Source: a virus | Length of the DNA: 64,000 nt | Virus record (IMG/VR): IMGVR_UViG_3300025096_003363 | Location: 1-64,000 of that record | Reading direction: 5' to 3' (one strand) | Shown here: positions 41,362 through 49,308 of the stretch, piece by piece | How positions within the stretch are numbered: the first letter of the stretch is position 1 | Layout: every line of letters begins with the position of its first letter | Notes under the pieces: model-generated | Seen by the model: only the letters and a program-made list of their open reading frames with translations | Database searches by the model: none | What the model was told of the DNA's origin: nothing | Translations under genes and position numbers: made by a program

Positions 41362-41870
41362 GGAAGTAGTGAGAGTTTTATATTCACATTAGCAAGAAAC
41401 TCTTTCTCTAAGTGCTTTAGATCATATCTTTTAAGAAAGTTCCGAAAGTTTCTAAAAGACAATTGAGCCTCAGTAGGGCTTTTCCATACTTCATAGTCCT
41501 GTCCTTCAATAAATTCCCTAAATCCTACCTCATCATACTTAATTATACTCGGCAGCGTGTTAAAAATACGCCTTACAAGCTGATGTTCAATGACTTTTTT
41601 ATCCACCTTGTAATAAAACAGCTTTTTATGCTCTTTATCTATTTTAACAGCATGTATTATCTGCTTTAGTATAAAATGAATACCAAGCTTGTTTTTATCA
41701 TGTCGATTTAACCTTAAATCGTTTTCAACGAGGTGATAATTATACTCATTAAAGGATTTAGTTAAGAAATAATTAAGATTCATTATAGTCTTATGAATCT
41801 TCGGTACATAGAGATGGCTACTTTCGTCGTTTACCGATTCTAAGGTTGATGATTCCATTATAGTAGTCAT
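41358..41870 (-). CDS. Hypothetical protein (170 aa)
   Basis: 170 residues from the ATG at 41870 with AAGAG just upstream; an ATG at 41858 is also possible. Rich in Tyr, Lys, His and Phe, mostly helical, with YVPKIHKTIMNLNYFLTKSF and KKVIEHQLVRRIFNTLPS. The C-terminal RNFRNFLKRYDLKHLEKEF is a basic helix. No family recognised. It overlaps the GIY-YIG gene by 53 nt, an unusually long overlap for this genome. Confidence 0.6.
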   Translation of the reverse strand: MTTIMESSTLESVNDESSHLYVPKIHKTIMNLNYFLTKSFNEYNYHLVENDLRLNRHDKNKLGIHFILKQIIHAVKIDKEHKKLFYYKVDKKVIEHQLVRRIFNTLPSIIKYDEVGFREFIEGQDYEVWKSPTEAQLSFRNFRNFLKRYDLKHLEKEFLANVNIKLSLLP

Positions 41871-42228
41871 CTCTTAACAATACTTCTTCTTTAAATTGTA
41901 ATCTAGCTTCGTAATAACTCAACTCCCACTTAGAATCACACCATCTAAGGATTTCGAACTTAAAATTACCTTTACCGAGTACACTTATATGCTCATTAAG
42001 CTGATTTGACGAAGAAGTGTACCCCTTCCAGTCAGTTTCGACTTCATACCGTCGTTTATTCTTCTTTCCCTTTAAAGGCGGTCGCTTTCTAATACACTTA
42101 CACTGCTTTTTACCAATATACTTCTTATCATTAGTAAGATTTGTTATCTTATAAATGAAACCGTAAGGTAAGTCCGTCCCTTCCTCGAGGATCCCCTCCC
42201 AATGTCCTAAATCACTCACTCTATCCAA
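41818..42228 (-). CDS. GIY-YIG-like endonuclease domain protein
   Basis: 136 residues. GFIYKITNLTNDKKYIGKKQ (residues 23-42) is the GIY-x10-YIG strand pair (GFIY and KYIG here). GYTSSSNQLN and ELSYYEARLQF with the catalytic-type Glu follow at the expected positions. The start is TTG at 42228, overlapping the ParB-gene stop; a GTG at 42219 is an alternative. It could be a homing endonuclease-like DNase, a repair/recombination nuclease, or a capsid-carried nuclease. No intron is evident here. Confidence 0.72.
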   Translation of the reverse strand: MDRVSDLGHWEGILEEGTDLPYGFIYKITNLTNDKKYIGKKQCKCIRKRPPLKGKKNKRRYEVETDWKGYTSSSNQLNEHISVLGKGNFKFEILRWCDSKWELSYYEARLQFKEEVLLRDDYYNGIINLRIGKRRK

Positions 42229-42889
42229 ATACGCTTAACCACTCATCCGGTACTTTTGATAAATCTAATACCTTAGCCTGTATATTATCGTCTCCTAGTT
42301 CAACAGCTTTATGTAATCTATGATTACCATCTAATATCATATCATATTTACCACTATTCTTTGTAATAATAATAGGATACTTCAAATCAGCTTTCATAGC
42401 CCTATCATATGTAGACTTTACTTGCTCCGGAGTCTTATTAGGCTTGTGTCGTGTATGTATGTCTAAATGAGCGACACCCTCTACTGGGATAGAGATAACA
42501 GGCGATTCTAATTCCGCTAGCTTACTCTCTACATCCTGCATCGTGATGGTAAGCTTACCATCAGACCATGTGGTATCTTCGTACCCCGGGTGAGTATCCT
42601 CTTCTCCCTCTTCGCCAGTTAAAAACACCCCATCTATACCATCAGTTTCTTTCTTTTTCTTCTTTTTCTTACCAGTAGAACCTTTACGTGTTTGAACCTT
42701 ACCCTTACCCAACACTTTAGGCACTCTTGCATCACCTGGTGCGTATGTATCGCCGGAGTCAATAGTATCAGGTGGACTATAGACTGCATGTCCAGATGGG
42801 CCGTCACCAAATACACCACCAGCACCAGCTGTCATCGACTCTTTTAACATCTTAAAAAATAACTGTTCAAATCTACCACTTGATTCCAT
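42221..42889 (-). CDS. ParB/sulfiredoxin-like domain protein with a gp23-like N-arm
   Basis: 222 residues. The C-terminal third has KYPIIITKNSGKYDMILDGN then HRLHKAVELG, the ParB-like nuclease/NTPase fold (DGNHR in place of GERR). Residues 18-60 align without gaps to residues 58-100 of this phage's own gp23 (25 of 40 identical over 21-60), including YAPGDARxPKVL, and LKE at 15-17 matches the gp23 IEE cleavage site at 55-57. A run of seven lysines separates the two parts. It is probably processed by gp21 and built into or packed in the capsid. Late box 8 nt before ATG. Confidence 0.72.
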   Translation of the reverse strand: MESSGRFEQLFFKMLKESMTAGAGGVFGDGPSGHAVYSPPDTIDSGDTYAPGDARVPKVLGKGKVQTRKGSTGKKKKKKKETDGIDGVFLTGEEGEEDTHPGYEDTTWSDGKLTITMQDVESKLAELESPVISIPVEGVAHLDIHTRHKPNKTPEQVKSTYDRAMKADLKYPIIITKNSGKYDMILDGNHRLHKAVELGDDNIQAKVLDLSKVPDEWLSVFG

Positions 42890-42907
42890 TGTAACTATAT
42901 TTATAAT
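42880..42907 (+). promoter_or_regulatory. Early-type promoter TTGATT-N16-TATAAT (uvsY)
   Basis: -35 TTGATT at 42880-42885, spacer 16 nt, -10 TATAAT at 42902-42907, then 6 nt to the GTG start of uvsY at 42914. The -10 overlaps the divergent late box at 42898-42904. Confidence 0.78.
42898..42904 (-). promoter_or_regulatory. Late promoter box ATAAATA
   Basis: ATAAATA, then 8 nt, then the ATG at 42889. It shares three bases with the -10 of the opposite uvsY promoter. Confidence 0.65.
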
Positions 42908-42913
42908 AGTATT

Positions 42914-43309
42914 GTGGAATTGCTAAAGAAGTATATGGAAGACATTGGGCAAGATCTTGTACTAAATGATCTCAACCTTAAAGAACAACAGCAAAGACTA
43001 CCTGCTCGTAAGCATTTTTGGGTAGGAAGACTAATAGAAGCTAAGATTAAACGCAATAAGTTTTTTGCGCAAAAGAGTAAGCTTAAAAAAGACCTAGTTA
43101 AAAAGGTAATTACCGATTCGCCTGTACGCATCAATCAAGCTTCCGCGGAATCCGCTGCTGAAAAGTATGAATCTGTGGTTAAGCTTAATAATAGCATAAA
43201 AGAACAAGATACTATTATAGAATATCTCGAAAAGGTGGAAAAGATTCTTGGTAACATGCATTGGGAAATTAAAAATGTTATCGATATGAATAAAATGGAG
43301 CAGTATTAA
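42914..43309 (+). CDS. uvsY: Recombination mediator UvsY
   Basis: 131 residues, T4 UvsY 137. Highly charged helical protein; KKYMEDIGQDLVLNDLNLKE and the C-terminal VEKILGNMHWEIKNVIDMNK follow the T4 pattern. UvsY loads UvsX on gp32-covered ssDNA. Start chosen is GTG at 42914 because an early promoter lies 6 nt before it; an ATG at 42935 is the alternative. The stop overlaps the uvsW ATG (TAATG). Confidence 0.8.
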   Translation: MELLKKYMEDIGQDLVLNDLNLKEQQQRLPARKHFWVGRLIEAKIKRNKFFAQKSKLKKDLVKKVITDSPVRINQASAESAAEKYESVVKLNNSIKEQDTIIEYLEKVEKILGNMHWEIKNVIDMNKMEQY

Positions 43310-44730
43310 TGCTAACTTTTGACTATAACCCGGGGACGCGCAAGCTTTTACTAAAAACAGAAGATCTAGATCTGTTTAATCGTATAAGAAAACATTTTAG
43401 CATTATTAATGATGCAGCTCGATTCGGTAGACGGTATGGTCGTTACATACCTCAAAGAAAATACGCTATTACTACAGCAGGCGCGTGTGAAATAGGTTTG
43501 TATTGGGAGATTAAGAAGTTTTTAGGTAAAGAAGAAACAACAATAACCGATAAATTACAAAAAGTATTAAAAGTCGGTAGAGATATAGATCTTTATAAGG
43601 ATTTTGCGTTTGATTTAAGAGAGTATCAAGAGGATGTTGTTAAAAAGGCACTTAAGCTTGGTAGAGGTACATGTGTCTTAGGTACAGGAGCAGGTAAAAC
43701 CTTTGCAACGGCCGCCTTAGTTGAAAACTACTTTAGAAGTAGTAAAGATAAAGACACATTTAAATGTATTGTGCTTGTACCTGACTTAGGCCTAGTGACA
43801 CAAACATACGACGAGTTCTTAAATTGCGGTACAACCTTTAAAATAACTAAATGGACAGGTAAAACTAAACCTGACCTTACTGCTAATGTTATTATTTGTA
43901 ATATTGGCATTGTTCAGAGCCGGTTTGAGCAGAATGATTGGTTAAAACATATTGATCTACTTATTGTTGATGAGTGTCATAAGATAAAAGCATCAAATAA
44001 GATTAGCAAAATAGTATCTAGGATAAGAACACCTAACAAATATGGGTTTACTGGTACATTACCGGAAAATAATTTAGATAAATGGTCGATTATAGGTAAA
44101 TTAGGACCAGTTATATATGAAAAAACGAGTTATGAGTTAAGATTGGAGGATTATCTCGCAAATGTTAACGTAAAGATACTAAACTTAGAGTATAATACAC
44201 CTCCGAGATACCTTTCCGATAACGCCTATAGGGAAGAGTTAGATTTTATATATGAAAACCACTTTAGAAGTGACCTTATTACTAAATTATGTGAAAAGCT
44301 CGAAAATAATACACTTATATTAGTAAATCACCTTAAACATGGCCATTACTTAACAGATTACCTCTGTACTATACCCGATAAGCGCATTTACTTTATTAGA
44401 GGTGAGGTAGATGTTGAAGAACGTGATGAAATTAAGAAAATAATGGAAAACAACACAAATGTAATATGTGTTGCTATGAGCTCAATTTTTTCGACCGGAA
44501 TTAACATTAAAAACCTGCATAACATTATTTTGGCATCCGGAGGCAAGTCTTTTGTACGGACCGTACAGTCGATTGGGAGAGGGTTACGAAAACATAGCCT
44601 AAAGTCAAAGCTAATTATATTTGATATTTGTGATAGATTGAGATACGGTATAAGACACTGCGAAAAGCGTAAAGAAATTTATGATATTGAGAAGATAAAG
44701 TATAGTGAAACTAATATTGTTGAAAAATAG
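43309..44730 (+). CDS. uvsW: DNA/RNA helicase UvsW
   Basis: 473 residues, superfamily 2. Motifs in order: LREYQEDVVKKAL (Q-type), VLGTGAGKTFATAAL (Walker A), LLIVDECHKIKA (DECH), YGFTGTLPENNL (SAT equivalent), then VICVAMSSIFSTGINIKNLH and TVQSIGRGLRKHSLK (motifs V, VI). In T4 it unwinds branched intermediates and shuts off origin-dependent initiation. Translationally coupled to uvsY. Confidence 0.93.
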   Translation: MLTFDYNPGTRKLLLKTEDLDLFNRIRKHFSIINDAARFGRRYGRYIPQRKYAITTAGACEIGLYWEIKKFLGKEETTITDKLQKVLKVGRDIDLYKDFAFDLREYQEDVVKKALKLGRGTCVLGTGAGKTFATAALVENYFRSSKDKDTFKCIVLVPDLGLVTQTYDEFLNCGTTFKITKWTGKTKPDLTANVIICNIGIVQSRFEQNDWLKHIDLLIVDECHKIKASNKISKIVSRIRTPNKYGFTGTLPENNLDKWSIIGKLGPVIYEKTSYELRLEDYLANVNVKILNLEYNTPPRYLSDNAYREELDFIYENHFRSDLITKLCEKLENNTLILVNHLKHGHYLTDYLCTIPDKRIYFIRGEVDVEERDEIKKIMENNTNVICVAMSSIFSTGINIKNLHNIILASGGKSFVRTVQSIGRGLRKHSLKSKLIIFDICDRLRYGIRHCEKRKEIYDIEKIKYSETNIVEK

Positions 44731-44747
44731 CAATATTATATTATAAT
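44720..44747 (+). promoter_or_regulatory. Early-type promoter TTGAAA-N16-TATAAT (gp55)
   Basis: -35 TTGAAA at 44720-44725, spacer 16 nt, -10 TATAAT at 44742-44747, then 7 nt to the ATG at 44755. Confidence 0.8.
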
Positions 44748-44754
44748 AAAACAA

Positions 44755-45201
44755 ATGGCCGCAAAAGAGAAAAAAGAGAAAAAACCATATTATATTGAAC
44801 CTAAAGTCTTTAAAGCATCGTTACAAAAGTACTATGACACTGATATTCTTACTGACGACTTAGCAGAAAACATTAAAAAAATTGCTTATGGTCTAAGTTA
44901 CAACGCATCATTTATCAACTATACCTATAAAGACGATATGATTGGTGATGCTCTTATTAAAATGTATTCTGCACTAAAATATAAAAAATTTGACTTTTCA
45001 AAAGCTACAAATCCCTTTTCCTACTTTACAACTATTGCATATCATGCGTTTATTAACAGAATTAAGAAAGAGAAAAAGCATCATGAAGCCGTTACAAAGT
45101 ATAGAGAGCGTGTATATGAAGATTATATGTCCAACCCGGATAATACACATGGACATGTTTACGTAAAACCAGCAGACGAAGAAAATTCTTTTGAAGATTA
45201 G
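44755..45201 (+). CDS. gp55: Late sigma factor gp55
   Basis: 148 residues. The sigma region 2-like core is DDMIGDALIKMYSALKYKKF then DFSKATNPFSYFTTIAYHAF then INRIKKEKKHH, conserved among T4-type gp55. It recognises late boxes such as the ATAAATA elements found across this window. T4 gp55 is 185 residues. The early promoter suits a factor needed for late transcription. The last 11 nt overlap gp47. Confidence 0.9.
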   Translation: MAAKEKKEKKPYYIEPKVFKASLQKYYDTDILTDDLAENIKKIAYGLSYNASFINYTYKDDMIGDALIKMYSALKYKKFDFSKATNPFSYFTTIAYHAFINRIKKEKKHHEAVTKYRERVYEDYMSNPDNTHGHVYVKPADEENSFED

Positions 45202-46240
45202 TAAACCCAGAGTTGCTATTTTTTCAGATCTTCACCTAGGAGTCCATACAAACAGTTCTAATTGGCATAATTATGCTGTAGAGTGGGCTCACTGGTTTAA
45301 AGAAGAGTGTAAACGGAAAAATATCAAAGATCTTATTTTTTGTGGTGATTGGCATCATAACAGAAGTGAGATATCAGTTAACACACTACAAATATCTGCA
45401 GATATATTAGATATTTTGTGTGATTTTAATATTATTGCTATTACCGGTAATCATGATATTTACTATAAACATAGAACTGATGTTAATTCATTATCAATAT
45501 TTAAGAAACGCAAAAATGTCACTATATTAGACACTTTTGACACGATCGAAGCCTTTGATCGTACTATTACCTTCTGCCCCTGGAACACAAACATAAAAGA
45601 AGTACCTGAAAGCGATGTTATCTTTGGCCATTTTGAGATAGAAACTTTCAAAATGAACTCTTATAGGGTTTGTGAGGAGGGGTTTAAGGTTAAGGACCTA
45701 CTTAAAAAGAGCCCACTAATAATATCTGGTCACTTTCATACAAGACACGAAAAAAAGTTTGGGAGAGGTACAATACTGTATGTAGGTAACCCGTTTCAGA
45801 TGGATTTTGGTGATACAGACAATCAAAAAGGGTATTACATCTTAGATTTTGATACTCTAGAGTATAACTTTACACCCAACAACATCTCACCTTCATATAA
45901 AAAGATCTCGCTTGGTGAGTTAGTAAGGGAAGGCTCTATTACTAAAAATATTATAGATAGTTTTGCTGGTAACATTACACGCTTAAAGGTTGATATGAAT
46001 ATTTCACAAGTAGATATGGACCTACTACTTAAAAAATTAACCTTACTTAAGCCTGAAGCCCTAACCATTGATTACGACATAAATTTTAATCGATTACTTG
46101 ATGATACAGAAAATAAAGAAGACTTATCAGGTATAGATATACCTCAAGCGATAGAAGAATTTGTAAATCTTCTTGAAATTAAGAATAAAAAAGAGATAAT
46201 AAAATACACTCTTGGTTTATATGAAAAAAGTAAACTTTAA
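45191..46240 (+). CDS. gp47: Recombination endonuclease subunit gp47 (Mre11-like)
   Basis: 349 residues, T4 339. Metallophosphoesterase motifs: FSDLHLGVH, FCGDWHHNRSE, ITGNHDIYY, ISGHFHTR then VGNPFQMDFGD. With gp46 it resects DNA ends and degrades host DNA. The start is TTG at 45191, inside the end of gp55; no upstream ATG fits and the first residues MKISKPRVAIF give a complete N-terminal strand, so the rare start is probably real. Confidence 0.93.
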   Translation: MKISKPRVAIFSDLHLGVHTNSSNWHNYAVEWAHWFKEECKRKNIKDLIFCGDWHHNRSEISVNTLQISADILDILCDFNIIAITGNHDIYYKHRTDVNSLSIFKKRKNVTILDTFDTIEAFDRTITFCPWNTNIKEVPESDVIFGHFEIETFKMNSYRVCEEGFKVKDLLKKSPLIISGHFHTRHEKKFGRGTILYVGNPFQMDFGDTDNQKGYYILDFDTLEYNFTPNNISPSYKKISLGELVREGSITKNIIDSFAGNITRLKVDMNISQVDMDLLLKKLTLLKPEALTIDYDINFNRLLDDTENKEDLSGIDIPQAIEEFVNLLEIKNKKEIIKYTLGLYEKSKL

Positions 46241-48026
46241 GAAACTCAGCATAATAAATTTTTTATCTGTAGGTGAAGATCCTGTTACAATAGAGTTCAG
46301 TAAGGGTCTTCATGTTATTACGGGTAAAAATAAAGATAAACCTGACCGTAGAAACGCTATTGGTAAAAGTACCATAGCTGATGCTTTGTATTTTGCTATA
46401 TTTGGTGAGACATTACGTGAGCTCAAAAAAGATCTTATACCTAATAATCTTACAAACGGTAAAACACATATTGAGTTAGATTTTGAGCTCGATTCCTCCA
46501 AAGGTAAGAACAACTATAAAATAATTCGCACACTGTCACCGTCAAAGGTTCTTATTTTTAAGGATGGTGTTGATAGAACAAGAGATAGTATTAAGAATAC
46601 CACCGCGTATATTAATCGTGTATTAAGTGCCTCACCATCAATTTTTCAAAACTGTGTTATTATGACAGTTAACAATGCTGTTCCTTTTATGGCTAAAAAT
46701 AAAATCGAAAAACGAAAGTTTATTGAAGATATTTTTGGTATGGAAATCTTCAGTATAATGCTTACATCTTTACGTAATGAATATAATGAGATATCACGCG
46801 ATCATGACACGCAGTTAACTAAATTGGAAGAAATAGAAAAGGCCTATAAGAACTATGAAGACCAAAAACAAAGGATCCTCCAAACAAGAAAAGAAAAGAA
46901 AGAAAAATATCTCACGCGTCAAGAAAATAATACCAAAGAAAAAGAAGATCTTAAAAAGGAACTTACATGCATACAAGAAGTAAATATCAATAAGGTTCAA
47001 ACGCAGATAGTTGCTTTAGAAGAGGCTGCTCAAGATCAAGATGTAAGGATTGAAACAAATTTAGAGGCAGTGGCTCGTAATAAAGCATTAGCATCTACAA
47101 GAAAAGAAAATTATAAGAAAATGGGTACGGATGAAGAGAAATGCCCGGTATGTCTTCGTAGTGTGGAAGAGCATGACGCTGATCATATAGCTAAAGAAAA
47201 AGAAAAGCTTAAAGAAAGTATTCATGAAGCAATAGAAGATATTAAGAATTATTCTGATGGTCTAAAGGAATTAAAAATAAGAAAGGAAAGATTTTTAAAA
47301 GCAATAAATGAATGTCAAAATAAATTATCTGAAGCTAGACTACAAGAGCAAAATAAAAAGAATATTACACGACGTATAGCTCAACTAGATGAGTGGCAAA
47401 AGGAACTTAAAGACGATTTAGAGGTTATTGAATCTACTGAAACTGATTTTGATTCGTTAATAATTGAGACAAAACAACGCGTTGATAACCTAGAAAAGAA
47501 AGTAAAGAAGTTTAGAGATGAATTAGCTAGGTTAGATATTGTAAAGTATGTTGTTTCAGAAGAAGGTGTAAAGTCTTATATTGTAAACAAGTTATTGGAC
47601 CTTTTAAATAGTAAATTGCTACATTATCTTAAACGCTTAGACTCTAACTCAATTTGTATCTTTAATGAATATTTTGAAGAAGAAATTTTAAACGAAAAAA
47701 ATAAAGTTTGTTCCTATTTTAACTTTTCTGGAGCAGAGCGTAAATCGATCGATTTAGCATGCCTGTTTACGTTTTCTGACATAAGAAGACTACAAGGCGG
47801 GGTACAATATAATATCGCAATTTATGATGAGCTGTTTGATTCATCTTTTGATGAAAAGGGAATTGAGCTTATTACGCGAATTTTACAAGACAGGGTTGAA
47901 GAGCTAGATGAGTGTTCAATTGTGATATCTCATAGAAAAGAATCCGTTAAAGCCGTCACAGGAGATGTCATTTACCTAGAAAAAGAAAATGGTATAACAC
48001 ACCGGGTAGATTATAAGGAACTTTAA
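46221..48026 (+). CDS. gp46: Recombination endonuclease subunit gp46 (Rad50-like)
   Basis: 601 residues from the ATG at 46221, which overlaps the gp47 end; an earlier in-frame TTG is disregarded. N-terminal Walker A RRNAIGKSTIADALYFAIFG, a long coiled coil (about 190-440) with the zinc-hook CPVC, then the signature FNFSGAERKSIDLACLFTF and Walker B IAIYDELFDSSFD with SIVISHRKE. ATP-driven partner of gp47. Confidence 0.93.
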   Translation: MKKVNFKKLSIINFLSVGEDPVTIEFSKGLHVITGKNKDKPDRRNAIGKSTIADALYFAIFGETLRELKKDLIPNNLTNGKTHIELDFELDSSKGKNNYKIIRTLSPSKVLIFKDGVDRTRDSIKNTTAYINRVLSASPSIFQNCVIMTVNNAVPFMAKNKIEKRKFIEDIFGMEIFSIMLTSLRNEYNEISRDHDTQLTKLEEIEKAYKNYEDQKQRILQTRKEKKEKYLTRQENNTKEKEDLKKELTCIQEVNINKVQTQIVALEEAAQDQDVRIETNLEAVARNKALASTRKENYKKMGTDEEKCPVCLRSVEEHDADHIAKEKEKLKESIHEAIEDIKNYSDGLKELKIRKERFLKAINECQNKLSEARLQEQNKKNITRRIAQLDEWQKELKDDLEVIESTETDFDSLIIETKQRVDNLEKKVKKFRDELARLDIVKYVVSEEGVKSYIVNKLLDLLNSKLLHYLKRLDSNSICIFNEYFEEEILNEKNKVCSYFNFSGAERKSIDLACLFTFSDIRRLQGGVQYNIAIYDELFDSSFDEKGIELITRILQDRVEELDECSIVISHRKESVKAVTGDVIYLEKENGITHRVDYKEL

Positions 48027-48030
48027 ACTA

Positions 48031-48038
48031 TATAAATA
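48031..48038 (+). promoter_or_regulatory. Late promoter box TATAAATA (perfect T4 consensus)
   Basis: TATAAATA at 48031-48038, 2 nt before the ATG at 48041. If the T4 rule for the start site holds, transcription would begin within the first codons, so either translation starts lower down or the start site is shifted. Confidence 0.6.
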
Positions 48039-48040
48039 GC

Positions 48041-49282
48041 ATGATATCACCGTCACCGTACCCACAGCCACATGTCGCTCCATTAACTCCACCCGGTGGT
48101 AGCTCTAGTTCTATACCTGGTCAAATGCCAGGCGTTCCTTTAAACAAACAAGAGGAGACGCCTCATGAAGCAAACCTTCCACGGTATGTAAATTACCTAG
48201 CAGATTACTCAGGTTGTGGTCATTGGAGAATTCTTTGGCCGGAGGCAACTATTAACGCTAGAGGTGACGGCATGTCACAATCAACAACTGCTATGGTTGC
48301 TGATCCAAGATGGTATCAAAATGTAACGGCTGTAAAGTTACAGCGACAAGCGTCTTCAGCACAAGTAGAATTCGTTAAGTACTTAAAACAAATTCAACAG
48401 GAACATGGATTTAAACTAATGTATGAAGTTGATGATGTTGTGTTTAAGGAAGTAATTCCAGATTATAATAAGTTTAAATTTGCATTTGATACGGAAGAAA
48501 TTCGAGAAAATTGTATCGAAATTATTAACTTAGTTGATGAAGTAACAGTCACATGTGACTTTATGAGAAGGCTTTATCAAGAAAAAACCGATCAGAAAAA
48601 TATTACAGTTATTCCAAACTTTATTCCAAATGGTTGGATGGGTCAACTTTTCAATCCTAGAGATATAGAAAGAAATTACGAGGCAAATAAAAGAAAGCCA
48701 CGTATTCTATATACAGGCTCCGGAGCACACTACGATGTAGAAAATAAAACAGGCGGTAAGGACGATATGTATGAAGTGCGCGATTTTATAAGAAAGACTG
48801 TCGATAAATATCAGTGGATTTTTGTTGGGGCCTTTCCTCCACAACTTGCTGATTTAGTTGAGCAACAAAAGATTGAATTTTACCAGTGGCAAACATTATT
48901 AAAATATCCATACTTTGTTAGCAGCTTAAGAGCTCAATTAATGGTTGCGCCACTTCAAGTTAACGATTTTAATAGAGCTAAATCTGATATCAAATATATT
49001 GAAGGATGTATACTCGGTATACCATGCCTGTGTCAGGATATGGATACGTATGCTGCAGCGCCTGATAACCTCAAATTTAGTTCTGTAGAAGAGTTTGAAG
49101 ATAAAATTAATCGCATCCTAAACCCGAAAAAGAAGAACAAATATTTTCAAAATGTTCATAAGCTTAGAAGAATAGGTGAACAGCGAATTCTTGAACTAGA
49201 TGAAAATATTGGCGCGCATCTTGAAGCGCTAAATACACCGTACGGTAGTTCTGAAAGACGGTTCCTTAGAGAGTGGAATTAG
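48041..49282 (+). CDS. GT-B-like glycosyltransferase in the replication block
   Basis: 413 residues. A Pro-rich start (to about 35) precedes a GT4-like fold: YLADYSGCGHWRILWP, LMYEVDDVVFKEVIPDY, IINLVDEVTVTCDFMRRLY, then NITVIPNFIPNGWM (domain boundary), RKPRILYTGSGAHYDVEN, and a C-terminal DIKYIEGCILGIPCLCQDMD block that binds the nucleotide sugar. Phages of this type often carry such a gene near gp43. Acceptor could be DNA base, virion or host glycan. It has a late box though its neighbours are early, hinting at virion or late DNA modification. Confidence 0.75.
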   Translation: MISPSPYPQPHVAPLTPPGGSSSSIPGQMPGVPLNKQEETPHEANLPRYVNYLADYSGCGHWRILWPEATINARGDGMSQSTTAMVADPRWYQNVTAVKLQRQASSAQVEFVKYLKQIQQEHGFKLMYEVDDVVFKEVIPDYNKFKFAFDTEEIRENCIEIINLVDEVTVTCDFMRRLYQEKTDQKNITVIPNFIPNGWMGQLFNPRDIERNYEANKRKPRILYTGSGAHYDVENKTGGKDDMYEVRDFIRKTVDKYQWIFVGAFPPQLADLVEQQKIEFYQWQTLLKYPYFVSSLRAQLMVAPLQVNDFNRAKSDIKYIEGCILGIPCLCQDMDTYAAAPDNLKFSSVEEFEDKINRILNPKKKNKYFQNVHKLRRIGEQRILELDENIGAHLEALNTPYGSSERRFLREWN

Positions 49283-49300
49283 GAACTATACTACTATAAT
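49273..49300 (+). promoter_or_regulatory. Early-type promoter, weak -35 (gp43)
   Basis: -10 TATAAT at 49295-49300, 8 nt before the gp43 ATG at 49309. The hexamer 16 nt upstream is GTGGAA, matching only four bases of the other promoters. Confidence 0.55.
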
Positions 49301-49308
49301 AGTAGTAG

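Noticed and set aside
41818-42228. GIY-YIG gene as part of a mobile intron or homing insertion
   Set aside because: The flanking genes are intact and overlap it at both ends; no intron or split gene is visible.
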